In this document: positions 44,645 through 53,690 of the stretch, in pieces
How the letters are laid out: every line of letters begins with the position of its first letter
Position numbering within the stretch: the first letter of the stretch is position 1
DNA from: Streptomyces sp. LaPpAH-108
GTDB lineage: Bacteria; Actinomycetota; Actinomycetes; Streptomycetales; Streptomycetaceae
Reading direction: 5' to 3'
Assembly: GCF_000373625.1 (NCBI RefSeq)
Contig: NZ_KB891997.1
Location: forward strand, 310,001 to 374,000
Length of the DNA: 64,000 nucleotides
Program-made: the position numbers and the translations under genes
The notes under the pieces: generated by a model
The model's database searches: none
Told to the model about the DNA's origin: nothing
The model's input: only the letters and a program-made list of their open reading frames with translations

Positions 44645-46231
44645 TCACGGGGCGACGATGTCGTAGCGGTAGTCGGCGGGAGCGCGGCCCTCGTCGCCGA
44701 TCATCATGATCAGCAGCGGGATCTCGCCCCGTCCGTCGGCGCCGAACTCCTCCGCGTACGACACGCAGTCGAAGCCGAGCGCGACCCCGCAGCCGGTCCC
44801 GGCGGCCGACGCGGCGGTGTACACGGCCTGGGCGGTCGCGCCGACAACGGCGTTCACCAGCCGGTAGCCCCGGTCGCCCACGGCGTCCATGACGGCGTGC
44901 GTGCGCGCGACCGGCACCAGGACGGCCGCGGCCTGCTCCAGGTTGTAGTTGGCGAGGAAGTAGTTCTCCTGGAGGAAGGCCCCGAAGGAACCGGCCCGCA
45001 TGAGCACCAGCTCACCGGTGTCCCGGTCGTACTCGTACAGCCCCGGCGGCACGTCCCGTACGTGGTTGACGAAGACGTGCAGCCGGGTGAGCGGCGGTGC
45101 GCCGGGCGTCTCGGCGTCGGTGTCCAGGTCGCTCCCGGCGACGGCCGAGGCGAGGACGGCGGAGAGCGTGGCCGCATCGAGGGCGGTGCCGGTGAACCGG
45201 CCGAAGCTGCTGCGGCGTTCACGCAGCGCCCGGCGCACCGGGGCGTCCAGCGGCGCGGGTTCGGGCAGCGCGACCCGCTCACCGGGACCGGCCGGAGCCG
45301 CGAGCGCCGGGTCCAGGACACCGGGCGCGGGACGGTCGGCGGCGCCCTCCAGGGTGGCGGCGTGCACCCGCCGCAGCGTCGGGAAGGTCTGTGTCCGCCG
45401 CGACTTCTCCGTCGGCACCCGGCGCACCCGCGCCCCGGACACCGGCCCGGAGGGGGCGTCCGGTGCGGTGCCCGCCCAGCGCAGCGGCACCACCGCGAAC
45501 ACCCCGTCCTCCTCGGGGTCGAAGCCCAGCAGCCGCCCGATGCGCGGCTCGTCGAACCAGAACGCGCTGCCCAGGCTCAGCCCGTGCGCCCGGGCCCACA
45601 TCCGCCAGGTCTGGAGCAGGGCGCCGATGTCCATCGTGATCGCGTGATAGCAGAAGCTGTTGTACTTGAAGGCGTTCTGCCAGAACGTCACGCCCAGCAC
45701 CAGGAACTGATCGGTGTCCGCCGCCTCCGGCAGCCCGCCGAGCGCTTCCCGCACCTCGCCGGACACATCCCCCGAGAGGAGCCGGGTCAGCCGGTGGTGC
45801 GGGGTGTCGTAGTAGTAGACACCCGGGTTGAGCGGGCCGCTCGCGCCGCTGACCCAGTGCACCCCGATCGGGTAGAGGCCGCCGCCCGAGGCGGTGCCGC
45901 GCGACCAGTTGGCGTGCGTGTGGAACGGCAGCGAACCCAGGTCGGAGTTGGCCTGCACGGCGAGCCTGCGCCCGGTCAGACCGTAGGAGTCCCGGAGCAT
46001 CGAGCCGAGCAGCGGCAGCGTGAACGCGCCGGTGCCCGCCTCTCCGAACAGGCCCCGGCCGAGCGTGGCGTCCTCCGCGCAGCCCCCGTCGGGCAACGGG
46101 AAGGACGGTGCACCCGGGAAGTGCTTCCCCTTGCGCGGCCGGTCGGCCCAGTCGGGCACGAAGTCGGCCGGTTCCATGGGCGTTCTGCCCCGCCGCATCA
46201 CCGCGGTCGCGTACTCATGAGCGTATCCCAC
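44645..46231 (-). CDS. SagB-type FMN dehydrogenase (azoline oxidase)
   Basis: A 528-residue SagB/ThcOx-family protein with two nitroreductase-like halves: the first (about 70-270) with NANWSRGTASGGGLYPIGVH, which resembles the SagB flavin pocket, the second (about 330-528) ending IPLLIMMIGDEG. In TOMM pathways it oxidises azolines to aromatic azoles using FMN. The start GTG at 46231 is preferred because GGGAG lies 5 nt upstream; an ATG at 46252 is in frame. The gene lies between YcaO 2 and the dehydratase. Confidence 0.88.
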   Translation of the reverse strand: MGYAHEYATAVMRRGRTPMEPADFVPDWADRPRKGKHFPGAPSFPLPDGGCAEDATLGRGLFGEAGTGAFTLPLLGSMLRDSYGLTGRRLAVQANSDLGSLPFHTHANWSRGTASGGGLYPIGVHWVSGASGPLNPGVYYYDTPHHRLTRLLSGDVSGEVREALGGLPEAADTDQFLVLGVTFWQNAFKYNSFCYHAITMDIGALLQTWRMWARAHGLSLGSAFWFDEPRIGRLLGFDPEEDGVFAVVPLRWAGTAPDAPSGPVSGARVRRVPTEKSRRTQTFPTLRRVHAATLEGAADRPAPGVLDPALAAPAGPGERVALPEPAPLDAPVRRALRERRSSFGRFTGTALDAATLSAVLASAVAGSDLDTDAETPGAPPLTRLHVFVNHVRDVPPGLYEYDRDTGELVLMRAGSFGAFLQENYFLANYNLEQAAAVLVPVARTHAVMDAVGDRGYRLVNAVVGATAQAVYTAASAAGTGCGVALGFDCVSYAEEFGADGRGEIPLLIMMIGDEGRAPADYRYDIVAP

Positions 46232-46309
46232 GGTCACTCCCTCTGTCTGCATCGTCTGTGGGGACGTCGGCGGCTCGGGCCGACGCCGGAGGAGGTACGG
46301 AAAGGCCGG

Positions 46310-48229
46310 TCAAGGAAAGGGATGCGGCGCGGGGTTGAGGTCGCCCGGCGCCAAGTCGTCCGCGCGCAGCCCCGCTTCACGCAGCGCCGTACGCGTACGG
46401 GGCATGAGCGCCGCGCGCTGACGGCTCCACCCGAAGTCGATCGGGACGAGGCCGGGGACCAGCACCTTGACGGTGTGGAAGCCCAACGCCCGCTGCTCGG
46501 GGGCGGTCTGGTCGACCACCACCACGTCGAAGCCGCGCCCGGTGACGGCCGCCACGCACGCCGCCACGTCCTCACGGAGATCCGCGGCCGGACGCGGCGC
46601 ACCGTCGGCCAGCGAACCGAGCGGCACCCGCTCCTCCGCGTCCCGCTCGCGCAGCAGGAAGTCGGTGTACCGGCCCATCTCGGGCAGCCCGTACAGCAGC
46701 GGATGGTCGTGCAGCACGCGCACCTCGTCGAAGTCGGCCGCCATACGGCGCAGCCGGGGCTCCTCGCGCGCGGTGCGGCGGCGCAGGTTGACCGAATCGG
46801 TGGCGATCTCGCACAGCCCGCCCGCGAGCGCGTCCTCCGGATCGAGCGAAGCACCCGCACCGAAGCACAGAAGGCCGGGCCCGCCGTCCACCCGCTCGGC
46901 GACGGCCGTCACGACCGGCACCGGGAAGGTGATCCGGGTGTCGAAGAACCGCGCCCGGTAGCCGTACATCGCCAGCCGGTCCACCATCGCGCGGGTCGCG
47001 GTCCTGACGCTGCTCGCCGGGTCGATCTCGGGCAGCGTGGCCCGGCCGAACCAGGCCAGCAGGAACGCGTCCCGCTCGATGGTCTCCATCAGTCCGTGGT
47101 GCACCGCCTCGGCCAGACTCCCGCCGGACGCACAGCCGTTGGAGCTCTCCTGGACGAAGCGCCGCCCGATGCCGCCGGGCGCGTGGTAGTACGCGACCAC
47201 CTCAGGGACCAGCACCGGCCGCTCGTCGCGCAGCGACCAGCCCCACACCCAGGCGATGGGCCGGTCCGGCGCGAAACGCGGGGCGCCGGTGCCGAGGTCG
47301 TAGAACGAGTCGGCGTACAGGCCCGTCACCCGAGGGTCCACCGCCGTGTCCCCGAGTTCTGCCAAAGTCGCCGTGATCACGGTCCGTTTGGCGCGGGCGC
47401 GCATCCCGGCGTACCGCTCCAGGCCCTCAAGGAGGCCCACCCGCACGCTCGTTCCGTAGGCGCCGGTGTGGCCGCCCCAGTAGCACTCGCGCAGATAGGC
47501 GCCGGAACGGGTGGTGAACGCGCCCACCGTGGACGAGGTGGACGCCGACGCCAGATCCGGTGCGACCGAGGGGCCGAGCATCCCGGTGAGCGGGTTGACG
47601 AACGTCTCCAGCGGCAGGTCGTACGCCCCGATGGGCCGGGTGCGGAAGCCGTCCGGGTCGTGCTTGGGCGAGGGGTCCAGCACGATCCTGGCCCCCTCGG
47701 CGGTGTCGTCGGGGCGCTCCGCGCAGGCCGGGCACTCGGCGTCCGGGACCAGCGGGAACCGGGAGACGCGCAGGGTCTCCAGATCGAGCAGCCACACCCA
47801 CGGCCGGTGTGCGGGGCCCGGCCTGTGGGCCGCCGCCGTGACCAGCGCGGCGAGCGCGTCCACCGTGAACGCGGCCCGCCACGGCGGCACCCCGGTCGCC
47901 CGGGTCTCCTCGCCCCGCTCCAGCGCGTCCCGCAGGAACCCCGCGCGCACCGCCTGCCAGCGCCGGGCCAGACACTGCGGACAGCCGCTCGCCCCGGACG
48001 CGGTGACCGGGCCGACCACGGCGTGATGCCCGTACAGCCCGACGGGTACGACCCCGGGAGTGAACGCCCTTGCCTCGGCGGCGAGTTCGTCGCGCACCCC
48101 GAGTCGCGTCACCGCGCAGGCCGGGGTGCCGGGGCGTGCGGCGAGATCGGCCGTGAGCGCGGCGCACACCTCGTCCCACGGCTCGCACGCCACCGGATCG
48201 GCCACGGCCGCCGTGGTCTCAGTGGGCAC
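46310..48229 (-). CDS. YcaO cyclodehydratase 2 of the RiPP cluster
   Basis: A 639-residue paralogue of YcaO 1 with the same plan: N-terminal paired cysteines CPQC (83-86) and CPAC (166-169), then a YcaO domain with RVGLLEGLERYAG, SSNGCASGG and LMETIERDAFLLAWF, ending APHPFP. Both paralogues therefore look catalytically complete. The start is GTG at 48229 with GGAG 6 nt upstream; the gene overlaps the end of the F-protein gene by 11 bp. Two YcaO enzymes with one F protein may divide Cys from Ser/Thr cyclisation or act at different core positions (inference). Confidence 0.9.
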   Translation of the reverse strand: MPTETTAAVADPVACEPWDEVCAALTADLAARPGTPACAVTRLGVRDELAAEARAFTPGVVPVGLYGHHAVVGPVTASGASGCPQCLARRWQAVRAGFLRDALERGEETRATGVPPWRAAFTVDALAALVTAAAHRPGPAHRPWVWLLDLETLRVSRFPLVPDAECPACAERPDDTAEGARIVLDPSPKHDPDGFRTRPIGAYDLPLETFVNPLTGMLGPSVAPDLASASTSSTVGAFTTRSGAYLRECYWGGHTGAYGTSVRVGLLEGLERYAGMRARAKRTVITATLAELGDTAVDPRVTGLYADSFYDLGTGAPRFAPDRPIAWVWGWSLRDERPVLVPEVVAYYHAPGGIGRRFVQESSNGCASGGSLAEAVHHGLMETIERDAFLLAWFGRATLPEIDPASSVRTATRAMVDRLAMYGYRARFFDTRITFPVPVVTAVAERVDGGPGLLCFGAGASLDPEDALAGGLCEIATDSVNLRRRTAREEPRLRRMAADFDEVRVLHDHPLLYGLPEMGRYTDFLLRERDAEERVPLGSLADGAPRPAADLREDVAACVAAVTGRGFDVVVVDQTAPEQRALGFHTVKVLVPGLVPIDFGWSRQRAALMPRTRTALREAGLRADDLAPGDLNPAPHPFP

Positions 48230-50504
48230 GGGACTCCCCGCCGGTCAGCAGCACCCGCGCCACGTGCACATCGCCCGCAGCGAGGTCCGCAGCCGCCACC
48301 GGCACCGCGAACGCGTCCCGCCCGTCGGCGGCCAGCCCGTCCAGCACGGCGGCCCACGTCGTGCCGGTCTCCCCGAGCGGTACGGCGTCGGAGGCCACCA
48401 GCGTGGACACCTCCAGGTCCTCCCACACCGGGTCACCGGTGTCGGGCTCGGCACCGGCGCCACGCAGCTGCTCCGCGCCCAGCAGGTCGCGCAGCGCCTC
48501 CACCACGGTCTCGCGCGGACGGAGCCCGCTGCCGACGGCCCAGCGGGTCTCCCCGCTCCCCGGAGCGGTGAACCGGGCCAGCGCGACCGGGAGTCGGCCG
48601 TCCGTGCCGGTGAGGTCCAGGACCTCCGCCGTCACACCCAGGTTCTCCGCCGAGCGCAGCAGGAAAAGCAGCTCGGGATCGCCGGTGGGCGTGCCGAGGT
48701 CCAGCGCGCGCACCGGAGCGGCCCGCCGGACCGCGCGGCGCAGCGCGTCGTACGCGAGCGCGGTGCGCAGGGCGCGGGTCAGCGCGGCACGGGGGCTGCC
48801 GCCCGCGCCCGTACCGGCCGAGGTGCGCTCGAAGAGCCCCTGGTCGTTCCAGCCGCCCAGCGTGCGCGTGGCGCCCGTGGGGACCAGCACGGTTCGCCCG
48901 TCCAGCAGCGAGACGCCCTCGCTCCAGGCGGCGATGCGGTCGGCGGGCACGTCGAGGCCACTGGAGAGGGCGAGTTCGGCCGGTGCCACCCGGGTCCACT
49001 TGCCCGAGGCCGCCTCCCGCGAGGCCGGGTCCAGTGTGTGGGGCGGCACCACGTGCTCGGCATACACCTCGGCGGCCCGGAACAGTGCCGCGAGACGTGC
49101 GCCGGCCACATGGTGCACCTCGGCGGCGGACACCTCGCGGACCCGCCCCGGCGCGAGACCGAGCCGTACGGTGCTCAGCTTGAGCGGGGTCTGCTCCCAG
49201 TCGTCGTCGGCGTAGGCCGTGAAGACCCCGGCCGCCGCGTGGACCAGCACGTCACGCCGCTCCAGCTCGGTGAGCGCGGCCTTGGCGGCGGCCTCGTCGG
49301 CCGGGCCGTCGGCGGGGAGCAGGGCCGCCCGGTCGTCGGCGTGGGCCTCGCGCAGCACGTCACCCGGGACCGGCTCGGCGTGCGCGGCGGCCACCGGCGC
49401 CGTCCCCGCGCAGAACGGGCAGCGCGGGTGCGGCAGCAGCGGCTCGGTCAGCACGTCGAGCGAGTCCAGGTCCTGGACGACGACCTGACCCCGGGTCTCG
49501 GCGGGCAGCGCGCCGGTGACCAGGCGGAACACCTCGAAGGCGAGGAGGTTGCCGAGCATCCCGGCGAGCGGCCCGGCCAGGACGCGGGCCGGGGTGCCGA
49601 GCGGCGCGGCGGGTCCGACGGAGGCCCACAGCTCGGCGCTGTCGGCGGCTTCGGCCCCCGCGCCGAGCCGCAGTGCCGCGCACGACCAGCAGCCGGGCGT
49701 ACCGGCGGTCACCGCCGGGCCCACCACCGCGCGATCGCCGAACGTCCAGGCGCCGAGAAGCCGTCGCCCGGCGGGTATGCCCTCGGTCTGCAGCCGGAGG
49801 AGCTGCCGGGGCGCGTCGGGGCCGGTCACCAGCACGGTGTCCCAGCCGTCCAGGTCGGCCCAGCCGTAGGTGCCGTCGGTCGGCTCCGGCAGCCGGGCCA
49901 CGCGGGGCGGACAGCCCGCCTCGGTCAACTCCGCAATCTCGGCATCGAGTTCGGCGGTGCCCGCCACACCGTGAAGTTCCCGGCTGAGCACGGCGGGCGC
50001 GGGCCCCTCGGTGACGGCCACGGCCTCGCAGCCGTTGCGCAGCAGACCGAGGGCCGCCCAGCGGGCCAGGGCGTCGGAGCCGAGGACCGCGACCGGGGTC
50101 GAGCGGAAGCGCAGGAAGCGGGCCGCCGCGTCGTCCGCGTAGTGGTCCAGATAGTCGACCTGATGGGCGAAACGCTTGGCCACCTGCGGCGGGAGCGGAT
50201 CGGCCGCGGGTCTGGGTCCGGCATCCCGGGCGAAACCACGCGCGTAGAGTGCGCGCACGAGTCCGTGGACCATGGCGCGCTGCTTGTCCCCCAGGCCGGT
50301 ACACAGCTCGTCCACGCGCCGTTCGCCGTCGAGATGAGGCACGATCAGCGAGGCGAAGCGGTACGCGTTCTGGGTGACCACGTTGAAGCCGCCGTGGGCG
50401 TTGTGGAAGAGCACGCCGTCCGGGGTCTGGGTGAACAGCACGTCCCTGCGGATGCGGGGCCGCGACTGGGCGATCTCCTCGGGGGTGGCGGGAGCCTGGG
50501 CCAT
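48219..50504 (-). CDS. TOMM leader-binding F protein (ocin-ThiF-like)
   Basis: A 761-residue protein. The first 100 residues resemble a RiPP recognition element (RRDVLFTQTPDGVLFHNAHGGF..., then LCTGLGDKQRAMVHGLVRAL). A ThiF/E1-like Rossmann section follows (about 120-370) with zinc-type cysteine pairs PGCWSC near 270 and CPFC near 361. The C-terminal half resembles a YcaO-like region without the PxPxP tail. Such F proteins bind the leader peptide and deliver it to a separate YcaO. GGAGG is 11 nt before the ATG. It is the first biosynthetic gene after the regulator, 52 nt away. Confidence 0.85.
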   Translation of the reverse strand: MAQAPATPEEIAQSRPRIRRDVLFTQTPDGVLFHNAHGGFNVVTQNAYRFASLIVPHLDGERRVDELCTGLGDKQRAMVHGLVRALYARGFARDAGPRPAADPLPPQVAKRFAHQVDYLDHYADDAAARFLRFRSTPVAVLGSDALARWAALGLLRNGCEAVAVTEGPAPAVLSRELHGVAGTAELDAEIAELTEAGCPPRVARLPEPTDGTYGWADLDGWDTVLVTGPDAPRQLLRLQTEGIPAGRRLLGAWTFGDRAVVGPAVTAGTPGCWSCAALRLGAGAEAADSAELWASVGPAAPLGTPARVLAGPLAGMLGNLLAFEVFRLVTGALPAETRGQVVVQDLDSLDVLTEPLLPHPRCPFCAGTAPVAAAHAEPVPGDVLREAHADDRAALLPADGPADEAAAKAALTELERRDVLVHAAAGVFTAYADDDWEQTPLKLSTVRLGLAPGRVREVSAAEVHHVAGARLAALFRAAEVYAEHVVPPHTLDPASREAASGKWTRVAPAELALSSGLDVPADRIAAWSEGVSLLDGRTVLVPTGATRTLGGWNDQGLFERTSAGTGAGGSPRAALTRALRTALAYDALRRAVRRAAPVRALDLGTPTGDPELLFLLRSAENLGVTAEVLDLTGTDGRLPVALARFTAPGSGETRWAVGSGLRPRETVVEALRDLLGAEQLRGAGAEPDTGDPVWEDLEVSTLVASDAVPLGETGTTWAAVLDGLAADGRDAFAVPVAAADLAAGDVHVARVLLTGGESRAH

Positions 50505-50556
50505 GCTTGCGGTACCTCCGAAAGACGAGGGGGGACGACGGTCGGCCGGGGGCCGA

Positions 50557-51699
50557 CTAGGACGGGTCCATCGGGTCGTGCTGGTCGTGCTGGTTCTGCG
50601 GGTCGTGCTGGTCGGGCGGCGCGGGCGCGGAGGCCGGAGCGGCGGTGGCGGTGGCTGCAGCCGTGGCCGGGAGGCTGGTGCCGGCCGCCTGGACGAAGAG
50701 CCGCAGCAGGTCGTGGACCCGGTAGCGGCCCGGCGGGTCCTCCTCCAGCAGCCCGGCGTCCACCAGTGCGCGCAGCACCAGGTCGCCCGGCGCCGGGGGA
50801 GAGGCCCGGCCGAGACCGGGCGGCGCCTCGCCGGGTGCCGAGGGCGGCACACCGGAGGCGGGCAGCGCGGGCCGCTGACCTGACGGTTCGCCGCGCAGCA
50901 CGGCCAGTTGGAGACCGCGCAGCGCGGGTCCTGGCTCCACGCCCAGCTCGGTGGTGAGGTGGGCGTGGATGCGGCGGTACTCGGCCAGCGCCTCGGCGCG
51001 GCGGCCCGAGCGGTACAGCGCCTCGATCAGCAGCGCGGAGAGCCCTTCGTGACCCGGCTCGGCCCGGACCGCCTCACGTGCCTCGGCGATCATCTCCCGG
51101 TGCCGCCCCAGGCGGAGTTCGCCGTCGAAGACCCGCTCCACGGCGAACAGCCGCTCCTCGGCCAGGCGCGGTACATGGTCGCGGTGCAGCTCGTCGGAGT
51201 GCACGTTGCCGAGCAGCGGGCCCTTCCACAGGCGCAGCGCGGCCCGGCCGAGGTGCAGCGCCTGTTCGGGGTCCTCGGTGGCGGACGCCCGGCCGAGCAG
51301 CCCCCGGAACTGGAGCAGGTCCAGGGTGTCGGCGTCGGCGTGCAGCCGGTAGCCGCCGGGTACGGCCTCCACCGCGCCGTCGGCGATGCCGTACTTGGTG
51401 AACAGCCTGCGCAGCCTCAGGACGCAGGTGTGCAGGGCGGAGCGGCCCCCGGCGGGCGGGCGGTCGCCCCAGACGACGCGCTGAAGCAGCTCGGCGGAGA
51501 CGACCGCGCCGGGGTGCAGCAGCAGCGCGGCGAGCAGGGAGGTCGGCCTGGACGGCTGGAGCACGACGGTCTCGCGGCCGTCGGTGATGGCCAGCAGGCC
51601 GAGGACGAGGAAGCGCGGGCGGCCCGGGTGGGCGGCCAGTCGCTCGGGAAGGGCGCCGTCGGGCGCGTGGAGACCGGTCTTCACCACAGCCTTTCGCAT
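50557..51699 (-). CDS. SARP-family regulator of the RiPP cluster
   Basis: A 380-residue regulator of the AfsR/DnrI/RedD (SARP) type. The winged-helix OmpR-like domain covers about 25-115 (LVLGLLAITDGRETVVL, then LLHPGAVVSAELLQRVVWGDRPP and TCVLRLRRLF), followed by a bacterial transcriptional activation domain of helical repeats (about 125-270, with GPLLGNV and RRAEALAEYRRIHAHLTTELGVEPGPALRGL). The rest is Ala/Pro/Asp/His-rich and probably disordered. ATG at 51699 is taken as start, but internal GTG codons preceded by AAAGG are possible. SARPs activate Streptomyces antibiotic clusters, so this is the likely pathway switch. An 11-bp inverted repeat lies upstream. Confidence 0.88.
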   Translation of the reverse strand: MRKAVVKTGLHAPDGALPERLAAHPGRPRFLVLGLLAITDGRETVVLQPSRPTSLLAALLLHPGAVVSAELLQRVVWGDRPPAGGRSALHTCVLRLRRLFTKYGIADGAVEAVPGGYRLHADADTLDLLQFRGLLGRASATEDPEQALHLGRAALRLWKGPLLGNVHSDELHRDHVPRLAEERLFAVERVFDGELRLGRHREMIAEAREAVRAEPGHEGLSALLIEALYRSGRRAEALAEYRRIHAHLTTELGVEPGPALRGLQLAVLRGEPSGQRPALPASGVPPSAPGEAPPGLGRASPPAPGDLVLRALVDAGLLEEDPPGRYRVHDLLRLFVQAAGTSLPATAAATATAAPASAPAPPDQHDPQNQHDQHDPMDPS

Positions 51700-51740
51700 C
51701 GCACGGTGAGTGATGCACCAACGGCCTTGCACGACAACAC

Positions 51741-51776
51741 ACTTGTTCACATCCGGGGTAGAGGTTGTGAACAAGT
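51741..51776. promoter_or_regulatory. Inverted-repeat operator candidate upstream of the SARP gene
   Basis: Perfect 11-bp arms, ACTTGTTCACA (51741-51751) and complement (51766-51776), 14-nt spacer, placed 42-77 nt before the SARP start codon. It fits a dimeric repressor or an autoregulatory site controlling the cluster. Confidence 0.6.
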
Positions 51777-51961
51777 CCACTGCCGAGACGGGAACTTAGA
51801 AGCGAACGGGTCATCCCGTCCAGTGGTTGGCGCGAAACAACTGGTTACATCTGAGGTGGAAGGGCCTTTCCGCCCTGTGGTGTTGGCGAGAGGTCCATCA
51901 GGGCATACCCTCCCGGTGGAGCCGCGCGGCGCTCCCCGCAAGGCCGCACAGGGGAGGAACC

Positions 51962-52159
51962 ATGCTGTGGTGGGCGCTCGTCCCGGTCGTCACGATGATC
52001 ACCGGTCCGGTGGTCCTCTACGTCCTCAGTCGCCGCAAGCGCGCCGACGACGACACCGAGGAACGCTACGAGGAACTCTCCCGCAAGTACGACGAGTTGC
52101 TGGAGAAGACCGAGTCCGGCGAACCGCCGACGACGGGCGACCGGCACCCGCACGCCTGA
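51962..52159 (+). CDS. Small single-pass membrane protein of unknown function
   Basis: A 65-residue protein: one transmembrane helix at about 2-24 (LWWALVPVVTMITGPVVLYVL), a basic stop-transfer RRKR, then a charged, helical cytoplasmic tail (EERYEELSRKYDELLEK). GGGGAGGAACC precedes the ATG. It is divergent from the SARP gene, 263 nt away. It has the look of the small Streptomyces membrane proteins of unknown function and might be an accessory of the cluster, but nothing shows that. Confidence 0.7.
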   Translation: MLWWALVPVVTMITGPVVLYVLSRRKRADDDTEERYEELSRKYDELLEKTESGEPPTTGDRHPHA

Positions 52160-52188
52160 GCCGCCGGCCGTCCGGCCAGAATGACCGG

Positions 52189-52662
52189 ATGCCCGACGAG
52201 ACCGTCCTTTTCCCGCTGCCGCACGGAGCCACGGGCCTTTTCCGCCCACAGGACGGCCCGCTCCCGGAGACCGATCCACGCGCCTTCCGCGCCGCCCTCC
52301 ACGCTGCGGCCCGCGCCGGTGGAGGGCGGGTCGGCGAGGTGGTGGAGCAGGCGTATCCCCGGACGTACCACGCCGCGACCGTCGTCGACCGCGCGGGCGA
52401 GTGGACCGTGCTCTGCCACGCCCACCACCCGTGGATCGCGTTCGCCGACGGGCTTCGCGACACGTGCGTGAGCGGCTTCCGTGAGCCGTCGGAGTGGGCC
52501 CGCGCCTTCTGCGGCGCGGGGTTCACGGTGCTCGACGCCGACCGGCTCGCGCTGCCGCTCTCCCGGGTGGACACGTCGGTGCTCACTGAGGGCGAGTGGC
52601 ACGGGATTCGTTTCTACGGGGTCACCACACTCGGCGAAGTCCTCTTCAACTCCTGGGACTGA
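52189..52662 (+). CDS. Hypothetical protein
   Basis: A 157-residue cytoplasmic protein I do not assign to a family. It has no membrane segment or signal peptide. The Trp/His-rich middle (CHAHHPWIAFADG, EPSEWARAF) and a compact end (GIRFYGVTTLGEVLFNSWD) suggest a folded enzyme-sized domain. It begins 29 nt after the previous gene, so the two may be co-transcribed. It is convergent with the DUF5996 gene, with only 7 nt between stops. Confidence 0.75.
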   Translation: MPDETVLFPLPHGATGLFRPQDGPLPETDPRAFRAALHAAARAGGGRVGEVVEQAYPRTYHAATVVDRAGEWTVLCHAHHPWIAFADGLRDTCVSGFREPSEWARAFCGAGFTVLDADRLALPLSRVDTSVLTEGEWHGIRFYGVTTLGEVLFNSWD

Positions 52663-52669
52663 ACCGCCC

Positions 52670-53617
52670 TCACGCCGGGGCGTGTTCGCTCATGTACCAG
52701 CCGTCGACCCGGGGGCCGACCAGATCCGCGGGCCAGCCTGCCGTGGCCACCGCCGCGTCGTAGACCGCGTCGCCGAAGGACACGATCGCCTGGTGCGGGT
52801 CGGGGGTCTCGCGGAGCTTGGACCACGGGAGGAGGACGAGGCCCGCGTCGGGGTGCCAGTCGGCGCCGTCGACGCCCCAGGAGCGGCCGTCGAGGCCGTC
52901 CGGCTGGGGCCAGATGTAGGCGTACATGCCGATGTCGAGCGGGTTGTCGCCCCCGGTCTTGGTGTTGTCGAAGGAGAACCCCACCGACACGTACTCGTAG
53001 AGCTGGGCGTTGCGCAGGAAGGGCGGGCCCTGGGACGGGGGAGTGGTCGGCTTGGCACGGAAGCGGGTCGCGGAGAGGTCGAAGCCGCCCCACATCAGCC
53101 CGACGCGCGGCCGGTGTCCGAGGTAGGGGGCCTGCCACGCCTCGAGCCCGTCGGCGGCCAGGTTGAACGCCTCCCACATGCGCCGGGCCGGGTGCGCCGA
53201 CCACACGCGTTCGGCGCGGTCGTCCTCGAAGGCCGGTGGGGCGCCCGGGATCTCGCAGATCAGCGAGCTGTGCGGGGCGGGGATGCCGAGCTGCGCCGCC
53301 GCGTCGCAGAAGTGGGCGTAGAAGTCCGCCACCGAGGTCCGCGACAGCGACAGCGTGCGCGTACCGTCGTCGGTCTCGATCACCACGTCCCCGTCGAGCA
53401 GCCGGTAGTGCACCGTGAAGGTCACCCCGTCCCGCCGGTACACCGGAGTCGTCAGACCGCGTGGTGTGACGGTGAGGACGATGTTGCCCCAGCCGACCTG
53501 GAAGGGATCGTCCAGGGCGTACTTCCCGGCGATCTGTACGACCCGGTTCACGTACTCGATCATGGGGGCGAGTTCCGCGTGGTCCAGCACCGGCCACGCG
53601 TCGGAACGTGCGCTCAC
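52670..53617 (-). CDS. DUF5996-family protein
   Basis: A 315-residue protein matching the DUF5996 pattern: GWGNIVLTVTPRGLTTPVYRR near the N-terminus, FYAHFCDAAAQLGIP, a middle RMWEAFNLAADGLEAWQAPYLG with LMWGGFDLSATRFR, and YAYIWPQPDGLDG with AGLVLLPWSKLRE near the end. The Trp/Pro/His-rich sequence suggests an enzyme, but no function is known to me. The start is GTG at 53617 with GGGAGG 6 nt upstream, adding 18 residues before the internal MIEYVNR. Confidence 0.82.
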   Translation of the reverse strand: MSARSDAWPVLDHAELAPMIEYVNRVVQIAGKYALDDPFQVGWGNIVLTVTPRGLTTPVYRRDGVTFTVHYRLLDGDVVIETDDGTRTLSLSRTSVADFYAHFCDAAAQLGIPAPHSSLICEIPGAPPAFEDDRAERVWSAHPARRMWEAFNLAADGLEAWQAPYLGHRPRVGLMWGGFDLSATRFRAKPTTPPSQGPPFLRNAQLYEYVSVGFSFDNTKTGGDNPLDIGMYAYIWPQPDGLDGRSWGVDGADWHPDAGLVLLPWSKLRETPDPHQAIVSFGDAVYDAAVATAGWPADLVGPRVDGWYMSEHAPA

Positions 53618-53690
53618 GGAAGCCTCCCAGCGTGTCGAAGGGATCGGTCCGGAAGGGAAGACGGAAGGGAAGACCGGCCCGGCCCACGGG

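Noticed and set aside
43973..48571. Very long plus-strand open frame (1532 codons) across the RiPP operon
   Set aside because: Antisense shadow of the dehydratase, SagB and YcaO genes; its composition is that of a reverse-complement frame.
35356..51699. Calling the cluster a thiopeptide outright
   Set aside because: A second SpaB_C-type cycloaddition enzyme is not present, so a pyridine macrocycle cannot be claimed from this window.
51741..51776. Rex redox-sensor operator before the SARP gene
   Set aside because: Rex sites read TGTGAA then TTCACA inward; here the half-sites face the other way (TTCACA then TGTGAA) with a 14-nt gap.
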